A stretch of DNA of 32,992 nucleotides from Gammaproteobacteria bacterium DTU037 (GTDB taxonomy: Bacteria > Pseudomonadota > Gammaproteobacteria > Pseudomonadales > Pseudomonadaceae): NCBI GenBank assembly GCA_001513025.1, contig LFRZ01000077.1:1875-34866 (forward strand), read 5' to 3'. The position numbers and the translations under genes are program-made. Within the stretch, counting starts at the first letter, position 1. Every line of letters starts with the position of its first letter. Positions 25,033 to 32,992 of this stretch are shown piece after piece. The notes below the pieces were generated by a model. It was not told the origin of the DNA. It saw only the letters and a list, made by a program, of their open reading frames with translations, and ran no database searches.

Positions 25033-26805
25033 ATGTCTGATTTTAACGCCCCCTTACGCGACTTACGCTTTGTTCTGCACGAAGTATTTAATGCCCAAAA
25101 AGTTTGGGATCAACTGCCGCAACTGCAAGAAACCGTGGACAGCGAAACTGCTGATGCGATCCTTGAAGAAGCGGCAAAAGTAACCAGCCAATTGATTGCG
25201 CCCCTCAGCCGTAGCGGCGATGAACAAGGTGCGCACTGGGACAAGGGTGTCGTCACTACCCCTGACGGTTTTAAACAAGCCTACAGCACCTATATTGAAG
25301 GCGGCTGGGTGGGCTTAGCCGGCAATCCTGCCTATGGCGGCATGGGTATGCCGAAAATGCTCTCGGTGCAATTTGAAGAAATGCTGTATGCCGCCGACTC
25401 AAGCTTTGCCCTGTATTCGGCGCTGACCTCAGGGGCCTGCTTAGCCATTGATGCGCACGCCAGCGAAGAATTAAAAAACACCTACTTACCGCCGCTGTAC
25501 GAAGGCCGTTGGGCTGGGGTCATGTGCTTAACTGAAGCACATGCCGGTACGGACTTAGGCATGATTCGCACCCGCGCCAGCGCAGAAAGTGATGGCAGCT
25601 ATACAATAACCGGTAGCAAAATCTTTATTACCGGTGGCGAACAAGATCTAACTGAAAACATTATTCACTTGGTACTGGCCAAACTCCCCGATGCACCGGC
25701 CGGTGCACGTGGCATCTCGTTATTTTTAGTGCCTAAAGTTATGGTCAACGCCGATGGCTCATTAGGTCAGGCCAACACCGTCAGTTGCGGCTCGATCGAA
25801 CACAAAATGGGCATCAAAGCCTCCGCCACCTGCGTGATGAACTTTGATCAGGCCTCTGGCTATTTAGTCGGCGAACTCAATCAAGGCCTTGCCGCCATGT
25901 TTACCATGATGAACTACGAGCGTTTATCCATTGGTATTCAGGGCATTGGTTGCGCAGAAACCTCATACCAACGTGCCGCCGACTATGCCCGTGAGCGGAT
26001 TCAAAGCCGCGCAGCTACAGGTGCGCAATATCCTGAGCAGGCAGCCGATCCGATTATTGTCCATGCCGATGTACGGCGTATGCTGCTGAGCATGAAGAGT
26101 ATGACCGAAGGCGGCCGTGCCTTTGCTTGTTATGTGGGCAAGCAATTGGATATTGCCAAATTCAGCCCAGACAGTGCATTAGCCGCTCAAGCGCAAGACT
26201 TAGTCGCACTGCTGACACCGGTCACCAAAGCCTTTTTCACTGACACCGGTTTAGAAAGCTGCATCCACGGCCAACAAGTCTTTGGTGGCCACGGTTATGT
26301 ACGCGAATGGGGCCAAGAGCAATTGGTGCGTGATGTGCGCATTGCGCAAATCTATGAAGGCACCAACGGTATTCAAGCGCTCGACTTAGTCGGTCGTAAA
26401 CTGGTCGCTAATCGCGGCGCATTTTTAAAGACCTTCACTCGTAGCATTCGTGAACAACTCAGCCAGCCCAACACCTTGTATGCGGCTGAAGTGTTGGCTG
26501 CGGTCGAGCGTTTAGAAAATGTCAGCCAGTGGTTGCTTGAGCAAGCGGCTGTCAACAAGAACGAAGTAGGCGCGGCTTCAGTTGAATACCTGCATCTGTT
26601 TGGTTACGTGGCTTACGCTTGGATGTGGTCACGGATGGCGACAACTGCGCAGGCCAATCACGCTCAAGATCCAGACTTTTATGCGGCCAAACTGGCCACG
26701 GCTGACTTCTACTTCGCCCGTATGCTGCCACGAACCTTAGGTTTGGAAGCCAGTATTAAAGCCGGTAGCCAGTCTTTATACGGCTTAGCCGCAGAGCTTT
26801 TTTAA
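25033..26805 (+). CDS. Long-form acyl-CoA dehydrogenase, DmdC-like
   Basis: This FAD-dependent dehydrogenase has 590 aa, about 200 longer than ordinary acyl-CoA dehydrogenases, because of extra N-terminal residues and a C-terminal helical domain (about 470-590). Core motifs: CLTEAHAGTDLG (FAD contact, near 163), KIFITGGE, and the catalytic Glu442 in QIYEGTNGIQ. It desaturates an acyl-CoA thioester, passing electrons to ETF. This long type includes DmdC, which makes methylthioacryloyl-CoA from 3-methylmercaptopropionyl-CoA. It lies directly after the DmdB-like ligase, 83 bases away, and before an MBL hydrolase, on one strand. No hydratase (DmdD) is in the window, so the last pathway step is not seen here. 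Confidence 0.92.
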   Translation: MSDFNAPLRDLRFVLHEVFNAQKVWDQLPQLQETVDSETADAILEEAAKVTSQLIAPLSRSGDEQGAHWDKGVVTTPDGFKQAYSTYIEGGWVGLAGNPAYGGMGMPKMLSVQFEEMLYAADSSFALYSALTSGACLAIDAHASEELKNTYLPPLYEGRWAGVMCLTEAHAGTDLGMIRTRASAESDGSYTITGSKIFITGGEQDLTENIIHLVLAKLPDAPAGARGISLFLVPKVMVNADGSLGQANTVSCGSIEHKMGIKASATCVMNFDQASGYLVGELNQGLAAMFTMMNYERLSIGIQGIGCAETSYQRAADYARERIQSRAATGAQYPEQAADPIIVHADVRRMLLSMKSMTEGGRAFACYVGKQLDIAKFSPDSALAAQAQDLVALLTPVTKAFFTDTGLESCIHGQQVFGGHGYVREWGQEQLVRDVRIAQIYEGTNGIQALDLVGRKLVANRGAFLKTFTRSIREQLSQPNTLYAAEVLAAVERLENVSQWLLEQAAVNKNEVGAASVEYLHLFGYVAYAWMWSRMATTAQANHAQDPDFYAAKLATADFYFARMLPRTLGLEASIKAGSQSLYGLAAELF

Positions 26806-26829
26806 GATAAGTGATTCAGTCCCGCAAGA

Positions 26830-26853
26830 TTGCAGTGTTGCAGTGTTGCGGGG
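26830..26853. repeat. Three imperfect tandem 8-bp units (TTGCAGTG)
   Basis: TTGCAGTG occurs twice in tandem, followed by TTGCGGGG, in the short gap before the MBL hydrolase gene. It probably reflects slippage; it makes the spacing from the dehydrogenase stop to the hydrolase start variable between strains. Confidence 0.6.
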
Positions 26854-26892
26854 TTGAGCATTGAGCCGATGCAAATAAGGAGCACAACAACA

Positions 26893-27762
26893 ATGAGAAC
26901 CTTAACCACCCTCCAAGGCAACAGCCAAAAATTGGATGGCGGCGCCATGTTTGGCAACGCACCAAAAGCTCTATGGCAGCGCTGGATGCAGCCGGATGAA
27001 CTGAATCGTATTGATCTTGGTTGTCGCGCGTTACTGGTGCAAGAAGAAGGTCGTACTATTTTAATTGAAACCGGTATTGGTGCTTTCTTTTCACCAGAAA
27101 TGAAAGAGCGCTTTGGCGTGCAAGAAAGCCAGCACGTGTTACTCGACAGCCTGGCAGAACTCGGCTTAACCGACGCGGATATTGATATTGTGCTGCTCTC
27201 GCACCTGCATTTTGACCATGCCGGCGGCTTACTCTCAGCCTGGCAAGACGATCAGCCCGCGCAACTGTTATTCCCCAATGCGCAGTTTATTACCGGAAAG
27301 ACCCAATGGCAGCGCGCCAATCACCCACACGCCCGTGATCGTGCCTCCTATATTCCCGAACTACTGACACTATTAAAAGAATGCGGCCGTTTGCATCTGG
27401 TAGCCGACGACAGCGTGAGTCATCCATTACTCGGCGATGGCTGGCACTTACACTGGAGCAACGGCCATACGCCTGGGCTGATGCTGCCAGAAGTGAGCAT
27501 GCCCGATGGGCCGGTGTTGTTCCCCAGCGACTTAATTCCCGGCGCACCTTGGGTGCATCTGCCGATCACCATGGGTTACGACCGCTTCCCAGAAGGCTTA
27601 ATTGAAGAGAAACAAACCCTGCTGGATGATTTATATGCGCGCCATGGCCGCTTAGTTTTTACCCATGATCCTGCGGTAGCGATGGGCACCATTGCCCACG
27701 ATAGCAAAGGCCGTTACAACATCGATAACGCGCGACCTGCAGTCCAACAACTGGCCAGTTAA
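26893..27762 (+). CDS. MBL-fold metallohydrolase
   Basis: This 289-aa hydrolase has the metallo-beta-lactamase fold with [10 protein letters not shown]: His104, His106, Asp108 and His109 bind two metals. Later ligands are visible as [15 protein letters not shown] and FTHDPAVAM. The family covers lactonases, thioesterases and other hydrolases; the substrate is not readable. The start at 26893 is chosen because AAGGAG lies ten bases before it; the longer frame from 26830 begins in a tandem repeat. Co-location with the acyl-CoA ligase and dehydrogenase genes, 87 bases downstream, suggests hydrolysis of a CoA thioester or lactone from the same pathway, but this is inference. Confidence 0.88.
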   Translation: MRTLTTLQGNSQKLDGGAMFGNAPKALWQRWMQPDELNRIDLGCRALLVQEEGRTILIETGIGAFFSPEMKERFGVQESQHVLLDSLAELGLTDADIDIVLLSHLHFDHAGGLLSAWQDDQPAQLLFPNAQFITGKTQWQRANHPHARDRASYIPELLTLLKECGRLHLVADDSVSHPLLGDGWHLHWSNGHTPGLMLPEVSMPDGPVLFPSDLIPGAPWVHLPITMGYDRFPEGLIEEKQTLLDDLYARHGRLVFTHDPAVAMGTIAHDSKGRYNIDNARPAVQQLAS

Positions 27763-27882
27763 GCACAGAGCACAGTGGGCAGTCATACCTATGGCTGTCC
27801 GACTGCTAGAGTTTGCGCTAAAGCCACTAAATATCTCGCGTCGCATATTGGTAAAGGCTACGAAACTGCTAAACTGCGCGAC

Positions 27883-29802
27883 ATGATACGAATCTCAGAA
27901 CTGACCCTACAACGTGGCCCCCTTCGCTTACTGGAAAATGCAGAATTAACCCTGCATCCAGGGCATAAAGTCGGCTTAATTGGCGCCAATGGCGCTGGCA
28001 AATCCAGCCTCTTCGCCTTACTGCGCGGCCAATTGCATCCCGATGCAGGCGATTGCGCATTACCGGCCAACTGGCGCATTGCGCATATGCGTCAAGAAAT
28101 TGATGCACCCGATCGCAGCGCGATTGATTATGTGCTCGATGGCGATACCCATCTGCGCGCGATTCAGCAACAGTTGGCCAGCGCCGAACAGCTGCACGAT
28201 GGTGCTGAGCTGGGCCGTTTGCATGCCGAACTGGACAGCGCTGATGCCTATACCGCGGATGCGCGCGCGCGCAAATTATTGGCTGGTTTAGGTTTCCTAG
28301 AAGAGCAAATGGACAACCAAGTCAACAGCTTCTCCGGCGGCTGGCGCATGCGTTTAAATCTAGCGCAAGCCTTGATGTGCCCTTCCGATTTACTGCTGCT
28401 CGATGAGCCCACCAACCACTTAGACCTTGATGCGATTCTCTGGCTGGAAGGCTGGCTGCAAAACTACACTGGCACCTTGCTGCTGATTTCCCACGACCGT
28501 GATTTTCTCGATGCGGTGGTCGGCCATATCGTGCATGTCGACCAGCAGAAACTGACTCTGTACCGCGGTGGCTACACAGCCTTTGAACGCGCACGCGCCG
28601 AACGCATGATGCAACAACAGCAAGCCTTCGAAAAACAACAAGCCCAGCGCGCGCATATGGAAGACTTCATTCGCCGCTTTAAAGCCAAAGCGAGTAAAGC
28701 ACGGCAAGCACAAAGCCGGGTCAAAGCCTTGGAGCGTATGGAAGACATCGCGGCGGCGCACTTTGACTCACCCTTTGACTTTATTTTCCGTGAGTCCAAT
28801 AAAGTCTCCAGTCCGCTGCTGGATCTGCATAATGCCCAGCTCGGCTATGACCCAGCGCAGCCTATTTTAAGCAATGTAAAGCTGCAGCTGGTGCCTGGGG
28901 CGCGGATTGCTTTACTCGGCCCCAACGGTGCCGGTAAGTCGACCCTGATCAAAAGCATTATGCATGATCTACCCCTGCTGGGCGGCAAGCTCACTTGCGG
29001 TGAAAACCTCGTGATCGGCTATTTTGCTCAGCATCAATTGGACTCGCTTGATCCCAAGGCCAGCCCCTTACTGCATGTACAGCGCATCGCTCCCGATGAG
29101 CGCGAGCAAGTGTTGCGCGATTTTCTCGGCGGTTTTGATTTCCGTGGCAAACGCTGTGATGAGCCGGTGCTGAATTTCTCTGGCGGTGAAAAAGCCCGTT
29201 TAGCCTTGGCCTTGATTGCGTGGGGCAAACCCAACTTACTGCTGCTCGATGAGCCGACCAACCACCTTGATTTAGAAATGCGCCAAGCGCTGAGCATGGC
29301 GCTGCAAGAGTTCTCCGGCGCACTGCTGCTGGTCTCGCACGACCGTCACTTGATTAAAAGCACGGTTGATGAGTTGTACCTTGTTGCCGAAGGTCGCGTA
29401 CAAGAGTTTGAGGGTGATCTTGAGGATTACAGCAAATGGCTCAGCGATTATCGTTTGCGCCAGCAGGCCAGCGTCAGCAGCGACGAGCCCGACAACCTCG
29501 ACAAAGTCGACCGCCGCGCACAACGCCAAGCCGCCGCCGCCCTGCGCACGCAACTGGCACCGCTGCGCAAGCAGGCCGATGCGCTGGAAAAAAAGCTGGA
29601 TACTATTCAAAAAGAATTAAGCGCTTTAGAAACCCTCTTGGCCGATAACAGTCTGTATGAGCAGGCGCAAAAAGAACAGTTGAAACAGCATCTAAGCAAG
29701 CAAAGCGAGTTGCAGCAGCAACAAAACCAGTTGGAAGAAACCTGGCTTAATGGCTTAGAAGAACTGGAAACCTTACAGGCTGAACTTGAGGCAAATCTAT
29801 GA
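27883..29802 (+). CDS. yheS: ABC-F family ATPase, YheS type
   Basis: This 639-aa protein holds two ABC ATPase domains and no membrane segments, the mark of ABC-F translation factors that act on the ribosome. Walker A motifs are GANGAGKSS (34-42) and GPNGAGKST (346-354); each Walker B reads LDEPTNHLD (Glu175, Glu457). The inter-domain linker (about 235-320) is rich in Gln, Arg and Lys, and a C-terminal coiled coil (about 545-639, with many Gln and Leu) matches YheS, about 637 aa in E. coli. The ATG at 27883 is taken because the ATPase fold begins there; the Shine-Dalgarno is weak. Its stop overlaps the next gene's start by four bases. Confidence 0.93.
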   Translation: MIRISELTLQRGPLRLLENAELTLHPGHKVGLIGANGAGKSSLFALLRGQLHPDAGDCALPANWRIAHMRQEIDAPDRSAIDYVLDGDTHLRAIQQQLASAEQLHDGAELGRLHAELDSADAYTADARARKLLAGLGFLEEQMDNQVNSFSGGWRMRLNLAQALMCPSDLLLLDEPTNHLDLDAILWLEGWLQNYTGTLLLISHDRDFLDAVVGHIVHVDQQKLTLYRGGYTAFERARAERMMQQQQAFEKQQAQRAHMEDFIRRFKAKASKARQAQSRVKALERMEDIAAAHFDSPFDFIFRESNKVSSPLLDLHNAQLGYDPAQPILSNVKLQLVPGARIALLGPNGAGKSTLIKSIMHDLPLLGGKLTCGENLVIGYFAQHQLDSLDPKASPLLHVQRIAPDEREQVLRDFLGGFDFRGKRCDEPVLNFSGGEKARLALALIAWGKPNLLLLDEPTNHLDLEMRQALSMALQEFSGALLLVSHDRHLIKSTVDELYLVAEGRVQEFEGDLEDYSKWLSDYRLRQQASVSSDEPDNLDKVDRRAQRQAAAALRTQLAPLRKQADALEKKLDTIQKELSALETLLADNSLYEQAQKEQLKQHLSKQSELQQQQNQLEETWLNGLEELETLQAELEANL

Positions 29803-30371
29803 CGCAGTGGTTTGAAAAGTGGGCGGTGGACTGGTTTAGCTTGCTGATTCCCGGCGCCCAAGTGCTGTTAATCGCAGTGGCCGCTTGGTTATTGCAACGC
29901 TTATTAGCACGCGGCCTGACCAGCCTTGCAGGGCGTTATAATATGCCGCCGAGCATGCTGCTGCCGCTGCGCGGTGCGATCCGCTGGTTGGTGATGGGTA
30001 GCGCTATTATGCTGATCCTTGAGCGCTTTGGCGTCTCAGCCAGCGTATTATGGACAGCTCTGACCGGTTTTTTGGCGGTTGCTGCGCTCGCATTTTTTGC
30101 GATTTGGAGCGTGCTGTCGAATATCTTTTGTGCCGCTCTGATCTTTACCGTCGGCCCGTTTCGCCTCGGCGATCGCGTGGAAGTCATGGAAAGTGCCGAC
30201 AAACCTGGGGTAAAAGGCCGCGTGATCACGATCAATGTGTTCTACACCACCCTAGAAGACCTGACTGAGGGACATGAAGGCGCACTGTTACAAATCCCTA
30301 ACAGCTTATTCTTTCAAAAAGTTATTCGGCGCTGGCGTGGCCCCGAACTTCCCCAACCCAAAGAGAAATAA
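29799..30371 (+). CDS. Short MscS-family mechanosensitive channel
   Basis: This 190-aa inner-membrane protein has three hydrophobic segments (about 16-37, 57-76, 82-120). The last is the pore helix plus beta-domain entry of MscS (ALTGFLAVAALAF, then TVGPFRLGDRVEV). Only the middle beta domain follows; the large C-terminal cage domain of E. coli MscS (286 aa) is mostly missing. Such short channels would relieve turgor on osmotic downshock. It overlaps yheS by ATGA, so translation is coupled, and terC follows six bases after its stop, giving a three-gene unit. Confidence 0.88.
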   Translation: MTQWFEKWAVDWFSLLIPGAQVLLIAVAAWLLQRLLARGLTSLAGRYNMPPSMLLPLRGAIRWLVMGSAIMLILERFGVSASVLWTALTGFLAVAALAFFAIWSVLSNIFCAALIFTVGPFRLGDRVEVMESADKPGVKGRVITINVFYTTLEDLTEGHEGALLQIPNSLFFQKVIRRWRGPELPQPKEK

Positions 30372-30377
30372 CCCTAT

Positions 30378-31142
30378 ATGGAATGGCTGACTAACCCAGA
30401 AATCTGGATTGCTTTTTTCACCCTAACCGCACTGGAAATTGTGCTGGGTATCGATAATATTATTTTTATTTCGATTCTAGTCAGCCGCCTACCCGCCCAC
30501 CAGCAAGCGAAAGGCCGCATCATTGGCTTAAGCCTCGCCATGGGCACACGTATTTTGCTGCTGCTTTCTATCACTTGGATTATGCGTCTGACCAACGACT
30601 TGTTTGCGATTATGGGGCAAGGCTTCTCAGGGCGTGATTTGATCTTATTCTTTGGTGGTTTGTTTCTTTTATTTAAGAGCACCAGAGAAATTTGGCACAG
30701 CGTTGAAGGTGAAGAAGAATCTGCACAGGGTACAGGCGTTAAAGCCAGCTTTGTCAGCGTGATTTTGCAAATTGCCGTGATTGATATTATTTTCTCACTG
30801 GATTCTGTGATTACCGCGGTGGGCTTGGTGCAGCATGTACCGGTAATGATCGCGGCGATTATGATCTCTATTCTGATTATGATGCTGTCAGCCAGCACCA
30901 TCAGCGCCTTTATTGAAAAACACCCTTCACTCAAAGTGCTGGCCTTATCTTTTTTAATTGTGGTCGGTACTTTATTGATTGCCGAAGCCTTTGGCGTGCA
31001 TGTGCCAAAAGGCTATATCTACTTTGCTATGGCGTTTTCCTTGGGCGTTGAAGCGCTCAATATTAAAATGCGTAACGCAGTGAAGCTCAAGCGCTCTTTA
31101 ACTGCATCACACGCGCTTGATAAAGACCTGCCCAAGTCATAA
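30378..31142 (+). CDS. TerC-family integral membrane protein
   Basis: This 254-aa protein has about seven hydrophobic segments and the family's acidic membrane motifs: LEIVLGIDNIIFISIL (about 19-34) and IDIIFSLDSVITAVG (about 135-149). TerC relatives export manganese or other divalent metals, some loading exported enzymes; tellurite resistance applies only to certain operons and no other ter genes are here. It lies six bases after the MscS gene and probably shares the yheS transcript. Confidence 0.9.
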   Translation: MEWLTNPEIWIAFFTLTALEIVLGIDNIIFISILVSRLPAHQQAKGRIIGLSLAMGTRILLLLSITWIMRLTNDLFAIMGQGFSGRDLILFFGGLFLLFKSTREIWHSVEGEEESAQGTGVKASFVSVILQIAVIDIIFSLDSVITAVGLVQHVPVMIAAIMISILIMMLSASTISAFIEKHPSLKVLALSFLIVVGTLLIAEAFGVHVPKGYIYFAMAFSLGVEALNIKMRNAVKLKRSLTASHALDKDLPKS

Positions 31143-31162
31143 AACACCATGCAATACACTGC

Positions 31163-31189
31163 ACCTCAGCGCTCCAGCAGCGCTGAGGT
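31163..31189 (+). other. Perfect 11-bp stem-loop between terC and yaiI genes
   Basis: ACCTCAGCGCT (31163-31173) and AGCGCTGAGGT (31179-31189) pair exactly around a 5-base loop (CCAGC). No T-run follows, so it is not a standard terminator. It lies 20 bases before the yaiI start codon and ahead of its GGAG, so it may protect or limit the downstream mRNA. Confidence 0.7.
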
Positions 31190-31209
31190 CATGTTCTGGA
31201 GTAATTGTT

Positions 31210-31674
31210 ATGCGCGTCTGGATTGATGCCGATGCCTGCCCACGCTTAGCCCGTGATCAAGTGATTAAATTCGCCTTAAAGCGCAACTTTTCAGTGATTT
31301 TAGTTGCTGGTCAAGCCCAGCCACGGCCCAACTTTGCCTGTGTACAATTGATTGTCGTCCCCAGCGGCCCGGATGCCGCCGATGACTATATTGTCGATAA
31401 CGTCGCCGCCGATGAACTGGTGATTTGCAGTGATATTCCACTGGCTGATCGCCTGCTTAAAAAACAAGCTATCGCCTTAGATCCGCGCGGCAATGAGTTT
31501 ACTGAACGTAATATGGGCGATCGTTTGGCCATGCGTAATCTATTCACTGATCTGCGCGATCAAGGCCAGATGTCGGGAGGCCAGCGCGCTTATGATGAGC
31601 GCGACAAGCAAGCCTTCGCTAATGCTTTAGATCGTATTCTCACTCGCTTGGCCAAATTACCGAGCAACACCTGA
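31210..31674 (+). CDS. yaiI: YaiI/YqxD family (DUF188) protein
   Basis: This 154-aa cytosolic protein belongs to the UPF0178 family with a PIN-like fold. Motifs seen are WIDADACPRLARDQ at the start, VPSGPDAADDYIVDN near 60, VICSDIPLADRLL near 77, and SGGQRAYDERDKQAFANALD near 121. The acidic residues suggest a metal-dependent nuclease, but no activity is established. The ATG at 31210 has GGAG eight bases before it; an upstream frame from 31117 overlaps terC and is rejected. It lies 67 bases after terC, across a strong hairpin. Confidence 0.92.
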   Translation: MRVWIDADACPRLARDQVIKFALKRNFSVILVAGQAQPRPNFACVQLIVVPSGPDAADDYIVDNVAADELVICSDIPLADRLLKKQAIALDPRGNEFTERNMGDRLAMRNLFTDLRDQGQMSGGQRAYDERDKQAFANALDRILTRLAKLPSNT

Positions 31675-31757
31675 ATGATTAGAGGCGCCGCTGTTAAGCG
31701 AACCTACGCTGACATACACGCGACCTGTCAGCCAACTGAATGGCTATCAGCAAAGTA

Positions 31758-31800
31758 ATGCTTACCAATGCCCACACTCTGCGTGGCATTTGGTAAGCAT
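31758..31800. terminator. Long hairpin between convergent yaiI and elbB
   Basis: ATGCTTACCA (31758-31767) pairs with TGGTAAGCAT (31791-31800), and ATGCC/GGCAT plus AC/GT extend the stem with two single-base bulges, leaving a loop of about seven bases. It lies between two convergent stop codons, 14 bases from that of elbB, so termination for both is likely, although neither side has a good T-run. Confidence 0.65.
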
Positions 31801-31814
31801 CTTCGTGTCAGCAA

Positions 31815-32468
31815 TTAAGCCATGGCTAACACTTGCTCAACCAACTTATTAATACCTTTGGCCGCTTCGCGGATTGATTGCGCCAGCATATAAGCTGGAG
31901 TGGTCACCAAACGGTTGGCCTCATCTACCACAATGCCATCCACCGCACAGTCTTGATGAACCGCACCCATTTGCGTCATCACTGCAGCAGTATCGGCATC
32001 ATTACCAATAGTGCAACTGACGCCTTGGCCAAAAATTTTCGCGGATAAGGCTGGCGAGATACAGATTAAGCCGACAGGTTTCTTCGCCTCTTTAAATTGC
32101 AGAATCGCTTTTAAGGTATCCTCTTGCACGCTGCAGTCAGCGCCTTTACTAGCAAAATCTGACAGATTGCTCGCCACACCAAAACCACCAGGCAAAATTA
32201 CCGCATCAAAATCCGCAGCGTTGAGCTCGCGTATATCACGCGATTTACCACGGGTAATTCGCCCTGACTCAACCAGCACATTGCGCTGCTCATCCATCTT
32301 CTCGCCCGTTTGATGATTAATCACCGCTGCTTGGGCAATATCGGGCGCGAAATATTCAACCTGCGCATCCAACTGATCCAATCGTAAAGCGGTCAGTACC
32401 GTCTCATTAATTTCTGCGCCATCAAAGACACCGCATCCCGATAAGATGATCGCTACTTTCTTGCTCAT
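31815..32468 (-). CDS. elbB: ElbB-type glyoxalase (DJ-1/PfpI-like)
   Basis: This 217-aa protein has the class I glutamine amidotransferase-like fold of ElbB (isoprenoid biosynthesis protein with glyoxalase activity). SGCGVFDGAEINET near residue 10 holds the characteristic Glu, DAVILPGGFGVASNL lies near 90, and PVGLICISPAL contains the nucleophilic Cys near 134. It detoxifies glyoxal-type aldehydes in the cytoplasm; a link to isoprenoid synthesis was proposed from genetic data. The frame runs upstream to 32579, but AGGAG just before the ATG at 32468 and the family start MSKKVAIILSG decide the shorter form. It stands alone, convergent with yaiI and divergent from topB. Confidence 0.93.
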   Translation of the reverse strand: MSKKVAIILSGCGVFDGAEINETVLTALRLDQLDAQVEYFAPDIAQAAVINHQTGEKMDEQRNVLVESGRITRGKSRDIRELNAADFDAVILPGGFGVASNLSDFASKGADCSVQEDTLKAILQFKEAKKPVGLICISPALSAKIFGQGVSCTIGNDADTAAVMTQMGAVHQDCAVDGIVVDEANRLVTTPAYMLAQSIREAAKGINKLVEQVLAMA

Positions 32469-32672
32469 GACGCTCTCCTCGTTTATTAAATGTGTGGCTT
32501 TATTCATAGCACGGGGCAGCGCTTTACGCCAATCGTGATTTACCTGATGACCTTCAGCAGCCTGCACCACGCAAGACAAGCATTAAAATGCAGCTAGAGT
32601 TAGAAAAAAACTGCCCGCCCTCTATACTGATGCAGTGTTGTGCGCTATTGCCAGTCAAAGTGGGTAAATTAA

Positions 32673-32992
32673 GTGATCCTATATATAGCTGAAAAGCCCA
32701 GTGTGGGTCGAGCGGTGGCTGAGGTCTTACCTAAGCCGCAGCAAAAAGGCGATGGTTTTATTAAAGTCGCCAACGGCGATGTGGTGACTTGGTGCATCGG
32801 CCACTTACTCGAACAAGCCGAGCCTGAGGCCTATAACCCCGAATATAAAAAATGGCGTAAAGCGCACTTACCCATAGTCCCCACGGAATGGCAACATCAG
32901 ATTAAGCCTGCAACCAAAAAACAGTTTAACGTGGTAAAAAAACTGATTAAGCAAGCCGATGTCTTGGTCAATATGGGCGACCCCGATAGAGT
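32673..32992 (+). CDS. topB: DNA topoisomerase III, N-terminal part (cut by window end)
   Basis: The first 106 codons of a type IA topoisomerase are present. The TOPRIM domain opens with [20 protein letters not shown], including the catalytic Glu7-Lys8, and continues with [15 protein letters not shown] and, at the edge, the metal-binding MGDPDR (the Asp-x-Asp pair of TOPRIM). The start is GTG at 32673. The pattern fits the chromosomal TopB, which decatenates replication intermediates, not a topoisomerase I. It diverges from elbB. The remaining roughly 550 codons lie outside. Confidence 0.9.
   Translation, partial: MILYIAEKPSVGRAVAEVLPKPQQKGDGFIKVANGDVVTWCIGHLLEQAEPEAYNPEYKKWRKAHLPIVPTEWQHQIKPATKKQFNVVKKLIKQADVLVNMGDPDR

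Noticed and set aside
30378..31142. Tellurite resistance operon
   Set aside because: Only a single TerC-family gene is present; no terA, terB, terD, terE or terZ, so the usual metal-export reading is preferred.
1..32992. CRISPR arrays, tRNA/rRNA genes, prophage or insertion sequences
   Set aside because: Reading both strands I saw no regularly spaced repeats, no cloverleaf-like genes, and no transposase, integrase or phage proteins.

Overview
The window looks like chromosomal DNA of a gammaproteobacterium of the Pseudomonas group, probably a lineage with lower GC than classical Pseudomonas (base composition by eye is near 50%, and intergenic DNA is AT-rich). Three things point there: an OsmC-YcaO fusion protein, a DIP1984-family protein, and a block (FixJ-type regulator, PAS histidine kinase, AMP-binding acyl-CoA ligase, long acyl-CoA dehydrogenase, MBL hydrolase) that matches from memory the P. 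aeruginosa PA4196-PA4200 neighbourhood (bfiR-bfiS-dmdB-dmdC). The assignment is inference; no database was searched.

Layout. 1-523: gene-free, ending in a bidirectional terminator. 524-3501: electrophile/chlorine stress module with a NemA-like old yellow enzyme, a NemR-like TetR regulator and a divergent glutathione S-transferase, tied together by a shared palindromic motif. 3560-7195: divergent EamA transporter and HrpB helicase. 7347-8672 (minus): operon of a periplasmic glutathione-peroxidase-like protein, a two-TM DUF3592-like protein and a pterin carbinolamine dehydratase. 8929-12404 (minus): OsmC-YcaO fusion, DIP1984 protein, C39-like papain-fold protein. 12538-16236 (minus): arsenic operon arsR-arsB-arsC-arsH, then an AT-rich lipoprotein gene, then the short C-terminal relic of a second, diverged arsH. 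16433-18673 (minus): ahpC-ahpF peroxidase system with an internal hairpin. 18956-20200: cca tRNA nucleotidyltransferase, nearly abutting the convergent bfiR. 20207-27762: bfiR-bfiS (minus) divergent from a DmdB-like ligase, DmdC-like dehydrogenase and MBL hydrolase. 27883-31674 (plus): yheS, a small MscS channel, a TerC-family protein and yaiI. 31815-32468 (minus): elbB. 32673 to the end: 5' part of topB, cut by the window edge.

Together the genes are mostly stress handling: electrophiles and reactive chlorine (nemRA, gst), peroxides (ahpCF, gpx-like, OsmC domain), arsenic (arsRBCH) and metals or osmotic shock (TerC, MscS), with housekeeping RNA/DNA/ribosome enzymes (hrpB, cca, yheS, topB) in between. 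I found no phage, insertion sequence, CRISPR array, tRNA or rRNA. No clearly new multi-gene system stands out. The best leads are the arsH relic with the AT-rich gene beside it, the putative NemR regulon motif, paired palindromes in the bfiS-dmdB intergenic region, and the unusual active site of the GPx-like protein.
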